Part shown: positions 30,790 to 40,960 of the stretch, piece after piece | Layout of the letters: every line of letters starts with the position of its first letter | How positions within the stretch are numbered: the first letter of the stretch is position 1 | Assembly (NCBI GenBank): GCA_039545355.1 | Contig: BCJJ01000022.1 | Span: forward strand, 496,001-560,000 | Source: Trichosporon coremiiforme | Taxonomy: Eukaryota > Basidiomycota > Tremellomycetes > Trichosporonales > Trichosporonaceae | Direction of reading: 5' to 3' | Length of the DNA stretch: 64,000 nt | Program-made: the position numbers and the translations under genes | Notes under the pieces: model-generated | What the model was told of the DNA's origin: nothing | Databases searched by the model: none | Seen by the model: the letters and a program-made list of their open reading frames with translations, nothing else

Positions 30790-32426
30790 AACTGACCTAG
30801 CCTGGACTCAAGTCAGTGCTGACCGTCAGCTCGACGCGACAAGGATCGCTTCACCCTTCCCATCTTCATGTCCTGAATGCCTATACTGCAGTACCACCCG
30901 GAGTGCAACGCACCATCCTCGAGGTCTGGAGATCAGCTCTTACTTCATGGTCGAAGCAGCTCATTATTGCTGACCCCAAGAGAGTATTAGCTTGGGCGTC
31001 AGTCATCAGCTGGCTGGCAGCAACTAACCACCTTTATCGGCCCTTCAGTTCCGAAATTTGGAGATCAGCTTGGCATGGACAGGGAGACAGCCCACTCTAT
31101 GCGGTGGATGAGACTGGATGTCAGTTTCTGAGACAGGATAATGCAAACTCACCGACCTCGACGTTTCGCAGTCTGCCTGTCAGCTGCCGTCGCTCGCAAA
31201 GCTCACTTTGCCTTCGACTTCGAGACTGGATATTACAACGAACACGTAGCTCACCCGGTGCACTCCACCCCTTTGGGAGCTGACGGTTAGCTGGTACCCT
31301 CTCAAAAGTCTTGTAGCTTTACCGTGGGCAGGACTGGTGTCAGTTTCTTGAGCAAGGAAAAAACTCCCCCTCAACCAGACCTGATAGTCAGCTCGCCACA
31401 GCTACACGAGCATACTGTATACTTAACTCCAACTCCAAGCCTGGGGTCAGTTACAGCTACGAGCGTTTTCGTAACTCACCAAGACCCCCTGAGATTGACC
31501 TTCAACTGCTCACAACTCACCACCGCCGTCGTCCTTCGTCATGCGCCTGGGTATCAGTTCCTTACCGATCCAGAGAAAACTTACCACCCTCTGCCGTCAC
31601 CCAGAAGCACCTGACGTCAGATCCAGCAATGGTGACCCTAGCTCACCCTTTGCCCAAATCCAAAGCTGGAAGTCCGTTCAACACCCAAGCGGGTCAACTG
31701 ACCCATCCCGACCTTGGGTCTGACAGTCAGCTACCTGGAGTCTGCGAAGCTCACCCCTTCTTCCGCGTAAACTGGTCGTCAGTTCAACAATGCCTTCAGC
31801 TAACTCACCCCCAAGTCTGCCAAAGCTGTCCGTTAGCTCACTCGAGTATGCCGCAGCTCACGTTGTCAATCTGTGATGCTGGATGTCAGTTAGTCAAACA
31901 GTTCGAGAAAACTCACTCCCATCCCCCCCCTTCCCCTTGTTCCTAGGGCCGGAGGTCAGCTCGGCAGAATCCGTCCAGCTTACCCAAACCGCCCATCCCA
32001 TCCGCAGTAAGCTGCAGGCGTCACAGTTGTCACGAGCTTATAGCTCTGAGGTCAGTTGCCACGGGCGTTGCCTAACTCACCACTTTGCCCGACCTTCCTT
32101 CCCCGTTTTCGAACTGACCCAGAACCGACGGCTGACAGCCAAGTCACAGTGGGTGGCGTTATGCAGCTCACCACTTCTCAATCCTCCCTCTCAATCCTCT
32201 CAATCCTCTCAATCCTCCTCCTCATGGCCTGATGGTCTGATGTCAGTTGGCAGACAGGACCGGAAACGTACGCCTACCAACTTGGAAGAGCGAGAGGAAC
32301 AATGTGACAAGGAAGACGGTCGTCTGTGACGATCAGAAGGGTGAGGAGGGGGGATAGTGCAAGGGCGCAAGGCGCGAAGGCGCAAGAGGAGCGCAATCGT
32401 GTCGAAGGAGGGCGCAGCTGACTCAC
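30790..32426 (-). CDS. Second intron-dense locus, unidentified product (micro-exon candidate)
   Basis: I do not recognise the product. On the minus strand, donors GTGAGT/GTGAGC, branches GCTGAC/AACTGAC and CAG acceptors alternate from the donor at 32426 to about 30790. The best-resolved part has exons 31942-31917, 31878-31862, 31825-31809, 31771-31755, 31719-31703, 31665-31647, 31610-31585 and 31546-31521. Their lengths are 26, 17, 17, 17, 17, 19, 26 and 26 nt. The seven introns between them are 38, 36, 37, 35, 37, 36 and 38 nt. Joined, they keep one frame open, reading for example HHRLTTFGRLGVYAEEGTQG and RDGFGFGQRVLLGDGRGW. One continuation ends at a TAG near 31107. An upstream ATG lies in a possible exon around 31990. 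The outer exons (above 31950 and below 31500) have several possible joins. No similarity to the other intron-dense locus is obvious. Confidence 0.42.
32176..32215. repeat. 9-bp tandem repeat inside the minus-strand intron-dense locus
   Basis: TCTCAATCC is repeated three times in tandem (32189-32215) with one further copy at 32176-32184. On the minus strand it falls in a presumptive exon and would encode Arg-Ile-Glu repeats in one frame. It may be a length-variable site. Confidence 0.8.
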
Positions 32427-32691
32427 CTCGTTGCACCTCGATCCTCAGACAATTGCCTCAGCCCCATGCGTCAGCGACGAAGGGCTCAATTCCCAGCCGC
32501 CCACCCTCCTACCTCAGCTAAATCAAGCTCCATGCAACTAGAGGGTAACAAGAGTGTACTGGGTATGTAAATATGCAGAGGGAAACATGCAATTGCAATG
32601 CGATATGGGGTCGAAAGGAAGTATAATGATGCTACAAGTCGAAAGAACTGAATGCCACGGACAGGCACGCCGTCGCCAGACCCTCGCTCCG

Positions 32692-35600
32692 CTACACGCC
32701 GAGAAGCGTGCCAATCGCCCACCCATAAACGGGCAGAATCAGATTATCGTTCTGCGCACTAAAAGCTTCGAGCAGGGTAGTCAGCGCCGTCGTAATGCTG
32801 AACGCAGCGAGGTCAAACGCCTCAACGGCGCCCACGAGCCACAGCACGACCGCGACACCGACGACACTGACAGTGAAGCCGAGACTGCCCTCTGCCGTCT
32901 TCCCACTAGCCGGCGACCAGCGCGTACTCCCCAGCTTCCGCCCCACTATGCTCGCCATGGAGTCCCCGATGCCCAGGAACAGCACGCCGAGGAGGGAGAG
33001 CAGGCGCGACTGGCCCTCGAACCAGAGCGGGCACGCACTGCCGGCAAGCAGGTAGAAGTGGGACAGGATGGCCGTGCCACTGTCCTTGTGGTCGATGAAC
33101 TCGTTCAGGAACAGGTGGATTGAACGGCCAAAGGGCCACAGGGCGAAATAGCGCACGTACTCGACGAATGTGAAGGCTGCGAACGCGACTGAAAAGGCGA
33201 GGTGCGTGAAGGCCGGATCGATCGCGATGCCGGGCACGAACATGGCGACAGCCAGGGCGTGGAAACTCTTCCGGCGCGCATTGATCGAGAGCGTCGGGAT
33301 ACGCTGGTCGGCCGCGTCCATCATCTGTGTCGCCATTTTCACGGCCTCACTCCCCGAGTCCCGGCCATTGCCAGCCGGCGCCTTCTTCGGGTTCACGTCG
33401 TAGGTCCTGTGCCTCCTTGCGCGGTTCAGTTGTCTCTGCCACGCCGCGACAGAGAAGAGCGCGAGCAGGCCCCAGTAGCTGATCAGCGCGGGGCGGGTCC
33501 ATGCGTGTGTGCCGAGGAGGAGGAAGCGGAGCGTCCAGAGCCACGGGTCGCGGCGGCCGAGACACCACCAGGCCCACGACCCGACGACGCCAGTGACGAT
33601 GAGGACTGCGCCGGCGTAGAAGCCGAGCGCCAGCAGACGCCTATGCTGCACCTTCTCGTGCGGGAAGCGGAGGCGGTGGACGGGGCGCTGGGCGAGTTGT
33701 CGCGAGAGATACAGCAGGGGCGAGAGGAGGAAGCCGGTCAGGAGCGAGCCGGGGATGAGCGAGAGCTGGAAGATGAGCAGAGGGGTTGGGAGGCGGTACG
33801 TCTTGATGTACTCTGTGCGGAAGAGAGGGATCTGTCGTTAGCTCTGAGCACGAACAGCGTGTGCAGCCGACGTCGGCCTGCGGCCTCCGTCCCAACTCAC
33901 CTTCGTCCTCGTCATGTTCACCGTCTCCATGAACAGCGCCGTGCCCGCGTGCGTGACGATGCCCATCTCGCCGAGCGTGAACCCGCGCCTCGCTAAGCGG
34001 ACACAGACATAGATACAGAACTGGTAGAACAGCGTCGCAATGACGATATCCGAGGGCGACATGTCGCTCCAGACTCCATGCCCGATACGCGCCGTCACAG
34101 CTTTGACCACGAGGCACCACGCCGTCACGAAGAACGCAAACCCGATCACAGCCAGGTTGCGCCGCAATTCGCCCCGTTTCAGCCAGTACGTCCCGCTTGG
34201 CTCTTCGCCGGCCGCAATAGACGATTTGGCCCGCTTCAGCTCGTTCCGCAGCGACCAGGACAGCTGCACGAGCAGCACGAACGAGCACAGCGTGAACAGC
34301 TGTACGGCATTGCGTCTCGAGATCGCGAGCGCGGACAGCGCCTTCGTCGCGTCGCTGACGCTCGACGCTTTGCCCGTGATGTGTCGGATCGGAGTCGAGG
34401 GGTTGACCAGGGGCGACTCGACGACCCAGCCTGGCGGGACGGCCGTGTCGGGCTCAGCGGACAGTCGCGTCAGCGCCGCGTGCAGCATCGCTGCCGCCGT
34501 CAGCGGCGCAAGGAGCAGGGCGAAGAGCGCTCCGTCGTCGAGGCATTCCCTGCCGTCAGCTCCCGTTGGTGCGGCTACCTCACCTGTACTCCCTCTCCTC
34601 GGTGCCGAAGACGCAGCCGCGGGACCCGACGCTGGCGGGGTTCTCCCCGTCCAGCGTCGACGCAACGCTCATGGTCGAGCTCCGGCTGTCGCCCCGGCTG
34701 TGCAGGGACACAGAGGACATGGCGCTGGCAAACTGCCCCGAGCGCCGGTTCGCCTTGTCCCGGGCGCCCGTTCCTATAACCGGAGATTTTGGGCGGGCAA
34801 GCTCGACCTCGCCGCGCGGAATAGTGCGCACCCGCAGGGTGACGTACACGACGCTGATGATGAGGAGCGTGAGCAGTTCTGTCGTCAGCTGAAGCACGCA
34901 TGTCGAGCTCACCTCCGGCCACGGCCCATTCGCCCCAGCCGTAAGCCAGCTTGTAGATCGCAAACACGACCGCGGAGAGGAGGATCGCGTCCTCGCATCG
35001 TTTCCTGTTCAGGCGTATTCCGAGGACTGTTGACGGGAGCAGCGTCACGCGCGCCTGCACGGGATGCGCAGTGACGTCTGGGGGCAGTTTCTTCGGCGGT
35101 CCAGTGCGGACATGCGTGCCGTTGGCGGAGGCTGGTCGGACTTCATTCGGAGAGCTGGAGCCGCGACGTTTTTGTTGGTGCTCGACCTCGGTGTCGTCCG
35201 CTTTCACGAAGACGAAGCCGTCCCCGTCCACAGATTCTGGCATCCAGCCGCCTGCACTCGAGGCCGAGCCGAGATAGTGGCTCATCCAACCTGGCCCGTC
35301 TGGCCGGAGTGGTGGGCGCTGCGGGACGCCGTTGGGCTGGGACGTTGACTGCCGCCGGTACGAGGAGCGCGAGGACGAGCGCTTCTTCTCCCGAATGTTT
35401 GCGTTTGCGGTGCCGTGGCCGTTAGACACGGCAGGCAAGGGGGCGAAGGTGCCGCGGGGTGTGCTGCGCAAGGAGGGGGGTTCGGGGGAGGGACTGCTCG
35501 AGCTGCGCGAGACGGAGCGTGGGCGCGGGCCGTGGGCGTGCTGGTGGATGGAGCCCGGGGCCCGCGGGCGCGAGGAGCGGGAGGCGGGGGCTGCTGATGA

Positions 35601-35789
35601 CAGTTTGGTAAGGATCGTGTATGGGGTGTGTGATGTGGAGAGAGTGTGGAGGGAGACAGGAGTGGTATGCAAGTTGACTATGTTAGCGGCATGGGCGGCA
35701 GAGTACGGTGTCTTGATCAAGGCTAGCAAAGGCCTGGAGAAGCGAGTAGCGCTGTGAGACTGATGCGTGTGCCGTGTGGCCGTGGACAT
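32692..35789 (-). CDS. SEC59: Dolichol kinase
   Basis: Four exons: 35789-34913, 34878-34584, 34549-33901, 33831-32692; 986 aa. It makes dolichyl phosphate from CTP and dolichol at the ER, for N-glycans, O-mannose and GPI anchors. The C-terminal CTP-transferase part is clear: YVRYFALWPFGRSIHLFLNE, FIDHKDSGTAILSHFYLLAG, and the nucleotide motif LGIGDSMASIVGRKLGS with GKTAEGSLGF. More than ten hydrophobic helices precede and surround it. The N-terminal ~270 residues are low-complexity Ser/Pro/Arg and absent from the 519-aa yeast enzyme; they look lineage-specific. Introns 34879-34912 and 34550-34583 are only 34 nt each, with GCTGAC branch and CAG, and show how small ordinary introns are in this genome. 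Confidence 0.9.
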
Positions 35790-36273
35790 TCATCGATGCC
35801 GGCTGCGGCTACTGCTGGAACGCTCAGACCCGACGACCGACGCGTGCCTGGCCCCCCCCTGGCCCCTTCAGCCCCCTACGTCGGAGAGCGACGTAGGCGG
35901 AATGGCCCTGCGCCCTGATCCTGGGCACGCTCGTTTTAGCCTCCCACTTGTCAACATAGCCAACCCGTCACGTGCAACTCACCCTGCAGCCCTCTGTCAG
36001 TGCACACAGCCAAGCCAAGCATTGTTCTCAGGCCGACATGCGGCCACAACGGCCGCTGAGACGTCAGACTCGGCATCTCACTGACACTCTCTGCCGCCAA
36101 AGGACCTTGCAGACAACTCTATTCCCCGACTTGCTCCACGTCCTCGGTCCTCTCTCGGTCATGTATCAGAGCCAATGACATGACGATAGTCTTGCCATTG
36201 CTAGTGTGGCTGTTCCATGCTCGTAACCAGTGTCGATGAAATGCATACAAGTCTAAGTGTGTGGCGCCTCTCT
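35790..36273. promoter_or_regulatory. Intergenic region upstream of the dolichol kinase gene
   Basis: About 480 nt, between the dolichol kinase start and the ENP2 stop, both minus-strand genes. No gene or clear element seen. Confidence 0.3.
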
Positions 36274-38713
36274 TTACCTCCTCCTGAACGCGTTCTTGCT
36301 CGCCGAGCGCTCAATATGTCTCCTCTTCGTCCTTCCGCTGCGGCCCTGCATCTCGTCCTCCTCCTCGTGTCCTCCCTTCTCGAGACCGGCACCAAACGTC
36401 TCCACCTTGGAGCGGCGTCGGAAGCCACCGCCGCCGTACTCGTCGTCCTCGTCCTCGAGCTTGCCGGCCCGCCCGCCGGACTTGGGGATGAAGGACATCT
36501 CCATGCCTCCGTCGGCACTGCGGCGCATGGCAAGCACGCCCTCGGGCTTCTCGTCCTTCTCGGGCTTGCGCGAGGCGTGCAGCCGCTGGCCGAAGGTTTG
36601 GGGCTTGGACACGGTCGCGCCCTGCAGTTTCGGCTTGGCTCCGCGGGCAAGCGGGAAGGCGGAGGCAGACTTGGCGGGCTGCTCCTCCTCCTCTTCGTCC
36701 GAGTACTCTTCTCCGTCGCCCGAGTCCTCCTCGTCGTCCATCTCCACATCCTCGTCGTCCTCTTCCTCGTCGGACTCGTCTTCCGGCTCGGACTCCTGCT
36801 CGGGCTCGGACTCGGGCTCGGACTCTTCGTCGCTGAGACCAGCCGAGGAGCGGTCGCTGTCGTCCTCCTCCTCCTCGACGGCAGTACGCAGGCGCGCATT
36901 GTGCGAGGTGGCAGGGTTGAGGAGCTGGAACGTCTTGGACTCCTCGTCGATCTCGAAGTCGGGGTTGGAGAACATCTCCGCGAATCGCGGGTCGAGGAGC
37001 ACCGCGTCCTTCCTGCTCTTCTCCTTCTTGCCCTCTCCCTCTCCCTCGGCTTCTTCTCCCTCGGCCTCCTTCTCCTCGACTTCGCCGTTGGCGGCGGCGC
37101 GCTCGGCCCGCTTCGCCGCCTTGCGCGCCTCCACGGCATCGAGCCTCTCCTGCTCCTTGCGCAAGCGCTCCGCGAGCGCCTTGTTGACCTTGGGCTGCTC
37201 GCGCTTGGCGCGAATGCGGCTCTCGGCCTTCTTCGCCAGCCGCTCCTCGACAATCTTCTCGCGGTGCTCGGCGTACGACTGCGGGTTCGCAATGAGGCGC
37301 GCGGTCTGGTACAGCTTGAGCGCGAGGAAGAAGCCGTGCATGTACGGGCGCAGCGCGGGGGTGCCGATAAGATGCGTGAGACCCAGGGTCTCGAGCTCGG
37401 CACGGTCGACGAACTTGTAGTCCTGGTATGCGGTCGAGGTCGTCGGGTCGTCGGCCATTTCCTCTGTGACGTTGTCGAGGAAGGAGGCCCAGCGCGGCGC
37501 AGGGCCGAACTCGGGGATGTAGTAGGTGTTGATCGGCGAGGCGTCGCAGGCGGCGAAGAGCAGGCCGGAGTTGGGCACGCAGTGCAGGTCCGTTAGCGGG
37601 TTGGGCGGGTGGAGCGACAGGTGGTTGCGTCCAGGCTGCGCGTTAGCTATGTAGCTTAGAATGTTATTGAAGCTGGCACTCGCTCCGCTCATGCTTTGTA
37701 CTCACCTCATTCTTGTCCCACACCTTGATAACCTTGCTGTCCGCCGAGATGACTCGTCCGCTGTCCTCGTGCTGTCCTCCGCCACGCAGCCAGTCGACGC
37801 ACCGCACGCTCTCTCCGTAACCCTGGTCCTTGACCGCGAAGGGACTCGGCGATCGCAGGTCGTACAGCAGCGTGTGACCCGTACTCGTTCCGACGGCGAT
37901 GGACAGTCCATCGGTGGGGTGGCTCTTGAGGCTCGTGACGCTGAGACGGGTTCCGGCAGAGTAGAGGGCGTTGTGGTCGCTCTCGGCAGGCAGGAGCGCG
38001 GTGGCAGGAAGGTTGAGGCGTGTGAGAGCAGTGCGCGAGCGCGGGTCCCAGAACTCGACGACACCGCCACCACCGTCCAGACCAAAGGACCACAGTCCGT
38101 GGACTGGGTTCACGTCGAGCGCATTCACGCCCTCGACTGTGTCCTCCATGCCGTTACCCCAGCCGGCCGCGACGTTCAGCGGGGTCATGTATCGTCCCTC
38201 CTCGAGGTTGAAGCGGAACACCTCGGTGCCAGTGCACGCAACGAGCGCATCGGCCGACGGGGAGTGGTACCCCAGGGCGCGACCGTAGATCGGGAGTCGG
38301 ACAGTGTGATGCAGTCCACCCTGGGTGTGGAGCTGGAGACTGCGGTCCCTCTGGAGATGCAGCGACTTGGTCCAGTCGGTCGAGAGCATGACAAAGTCGA
38401 CGTTCTCGGCGTCCGTGACTCGCGTGAACTTCTCAGTCAACTCGGCCAGGTCCCAGCACTTGATCATCGGCTTGTAGGTGCCGGTACCCAGGGCGTGCTG
38501 TCCGTCGGCGGTCGTGCGGATCTTGATCGCGGCAGAGGGGAAGGAGAAGTCCTGAATCAGCTCGAGCTGGCCCAACTCGCGCTGTGTCTTGACGCGCTTC
38601 TTGTGCCCGCTCGATGTCCGCGTCGGCCGCGCCTTGATCGTGACCCAGGAGGGGAGGGAGGCCGAGCTGGTCGAGCTCGGCCCGTTCACCGTGTACACCT
38701 TGGGGAAGCTCAT
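36274..38713 (-). CDS. ENP2: Ribosome biogenesis WD-repeat protein Enp2/NOL10
   Basis: Exons 38713-37706 and 37635-36274; 789 aa. Enp2 is a nucleolar factor of early 40S (90S particle) assembly. The N-terminus MSFPKVYTVNGPSSTSSASL is conserved. The WD-propeller covers roughly residues 40-400, with PMIKCWDLAELTEKFTRV, VNALDVNPVHGLWSFG, VVEFWDPRSR, LLYDLRSPSP and VIKVWDKNE as blade ends. The 70-nt intron (37636-37705) joins KVWDKNE to PGRNHLSLHPPNPLTDLHCV. A NUC153 motif follows (LLDPRFAEMFSNPDFEIDEE, near residue 550). After that come a long acidic Asp/Glu/Ser tract and a basic C-terminus, as in other Enp2 proteins. The frame extends upstream of 38713, but the Met at 38713 matches the family start. 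Confidence 0.94.
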
Positions 38714-39059
38714 GCTGCTTGAATTTACAGCTGTAGTACTCCCTGTAGTGCTGTCGAGGTGTGTCGAGTGCAATGAATGTGCGTGTAGTGTACAGGTGTG
38801 GGATGCAGTGAGCACCCCTTGTTGTTGCCCGCGTCATGTCCGAAATCTTTCTGCCCAGAGAGCGGCAACGGGCGCAATCCCACGTGACCTGTTGGAGTCC
38901 CACGCCACATCTAACTTTCCCACGACTCCACCTCACAAACGCTGACGACCGTGCTCTGCCGGATTCGATGCATCCTTTGTTGCCCGCCTGCCGATCGCTC
39001 GAACATTTCGTCGCTCGCAAGACCTCACAAAAACTAGAGCCTCAACAGTATCGACAACA
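38714..39059. promoter_or_regulatory. Divergent promoter between ENP2 and the rhomboid gene
   Basis: About 345 nt between two divergent ATGs. A CACGTG box lies at 38881-38886. No open frame of interest. Confidence 0.4.
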
Positions 39060-40256
39060 ATGTCGCTGCGGCTCTTCCCCGGCCTTCTCGGCCGGCTCGC
39101 TACCACACGTCCGCCGGTTTCCTCGCCTATCGCCCGCGGCGTGCGCCACTTCACGGCTCGTTCGACCGGGCCCCGTCTCGACAGCAAGCAGTTCTTCACG
39201 CCGCTGCGGCGGCCAACCACCCCCGCTGCTTCGGCAGCTGGAGGAAGTGGGAGTGTCGGGTGGAAGGGCGTCGGTGTCGGCGGCTTGCTGAAGCGCGCGT
39301 TTGGCACGACGAAGCCGACCGAGATCATCCGTACACAGTGGACGCGGAATCAGCGTGGACGCGGCCCGAGGCCGAGTTGGTGGCGGAGGATGCAGTACCA
39401 GCTCAACTCCATCCCGCCGCAGTACCTGGTGTGTTATGACGAGCGGCGGTTGGCCGTTGTGTGGGCCAGCCTGCAGCTATACATGAGCAAAGTGGAGCTG
39501 ACATCCAGACCATCGCCATCCTCGCTATCAACATTGCCGTCTTCCTCGCCTGGCAGTATGCCCAGAACGCTTACGTGAGTTACTCCTGGCTCTGTGGAGT
39601 CTTCCAGCGACGTGGAAAGGAATGGGGTCGGGAGGTTGTGTAGCTGTGTGGCACCTTGGCCCCCCATCCTCCCCTCTCCCCCTCTACAGCTTTCCGGCTG
39701 CACGAGCTAACGACAGCAACGCTTCGGCGACCCCTCGGCGTACTGGACGATGGTGAAGAACTTCATCCTGAACGTGCCGAACATGCAAGCCGGGCGCGTG
39801 TGGGTGCTGATCACCTCGTGTTTCTCGCACATGACCGCGGCGCACATCCTCGTCAACTCGATCGGCCTGTGGTTCGCCGGCCCCGCCGTCGCGTCCATCC
39901 TCGGCACATCGGGTTATCTCATGTTCTATCTCGGAGCGGGAATCTTCTCGGCCCTGACCTCGCTGTGGTGGCAGGACCGCAAGCCCGGGCGCACGTTTGG
40001 TTCTGAGGGCGCCTCCGGTGCGATTTACGGCTGCATGGCCTTCTTCGGCACCATGTTCCCCAAGTCGACGTTCCTCCTCTTCTTCGTCGTGCCCATGCCG
40101 GCCTGGGCGCTCCTGTCTGGTGTCTTCCTCTGGGACGCTTGGAGCATGGTCAACCGCCCCGCGTCCAGGATCGATGGCGCAGGTCACATCGGCGGTATCA
40201 TTGCTGGCGTCGCTACGGCGCTCGTGTGCAGGGGCCGGATCAGGCGCAGGTGGTAG
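39060..40256 (+). CDS. PCP1: Mitochondrial rhomboid protease (Pcp1/PARL type)
   Basis: Exons 39060-39428, 39509-39574 and 39717-40256; 324 aa. Inner-membrane serine protease that processes dynamin-like and other membrane proteins. The presequence is Arg/Ser-rich (MSLRLFPGLLGRLATTRPPV). One helix lies before the rhomboid core (TIAILAINIAVFLAWQYAQN), the 1+6 arrangement of mitochondrial rhomboids. The core has SCFSHMTAAHILVNSIGLWF, the catalytic Ser245 in GSEGASGAIYG, and His302 in DGAGHIGGI. Both introns (80 and 142 nt) have GCTGAC/GCTAAC branches. The 66-nt middle exon codes almost exactly for the extra helix. Confidence 0.93.
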
Positions 40257-40960
40257 AGCCGCGACGCGAAGCGAGTCGGAGTAGAGAGTTCTCGTATGCA
40301 GGGCTCCATAGGCTTTAGAAGAAACAAGTAGACATTAACCATGCACGCATCTCTCATAGCACCTTTTTGCCACTTGGGTCTGACTGACGATCGTGGGAGA
40401 GGACGAATGTGGCGCAGGCGTCCTCCGACCCCGATCCCCCTCATGGCTGTTACACTCACCTTGGACACATCAGATCGACAGCCCATTGCCACTTCCGCGT
40501 ACCTCCGACTTCATGACTGTCTATTGCACACAGCTCTGCGTCCATCTCGACCTTGAGTACCTCTGCTCACTTCGGAGACCTTGAGTGAGCCTCCTCATCC
40601 GCTTCGCTCATTCTGACACTCGCTCCGCTCGCGGCTCGCTCACGTATAGTGCAATTCTATCCATCTCGGGTAACTATAATCGGGGATCGGCGTGCAGGGT
40701 GGCGTTGTTGATGCGGGTAACACTTGGGGGTGTGGAAGGGTGATGTTTTGTGCTGAAGTTGTGGAATTGTGGTGGGGTGGGTGGAAGGGTGGATGGAGGG
40801 TATGTTTTGATTTTTGATAAGGGGAGAGATATCTATATACGTTCTGTTCTTTTCTTTGATTGTCCGAGATTGTTTCGCCTCCTCTTGCTCTACACTTTTC
40901 TCCTAGCGCTCCGTTCCGCTTGTCGCGCCTAGGGCTCGAGCTCGCGCCTTCGGCGCTCGC
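40257..40960. other. Convergent intergenic region with GC hairpin-like blocks
   Basis: About 700 nt between two 3' ends. Around 40590-40640 and 40905-40965 there are CTCGCTCCGCTCGCGGCTCG-type blocks and GGCTCGAGCTCGCGCC, all partly self-complementary and similar to those after ERG13. A T/A-rich stretch at 40800-40870 may hold polyadenylation signals. No gene seen. Confidence 0.4.

Noticed and set aside
30701..32426. Direct repeats of GTCAGT and CTCACC read on the plus strand as a CRISPR-like array
   Set aside because: The words are only 6-7 nt and are the reverse complements of splice branch and donor sites; there are no long identical repeats.
36217..37596. Plus-strand frames of 387-459 aa opposite ENP2
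   Set aside because: They arise from the Glu/Asp-rich coding tract read backwards (Leu/Val or Ser runs).
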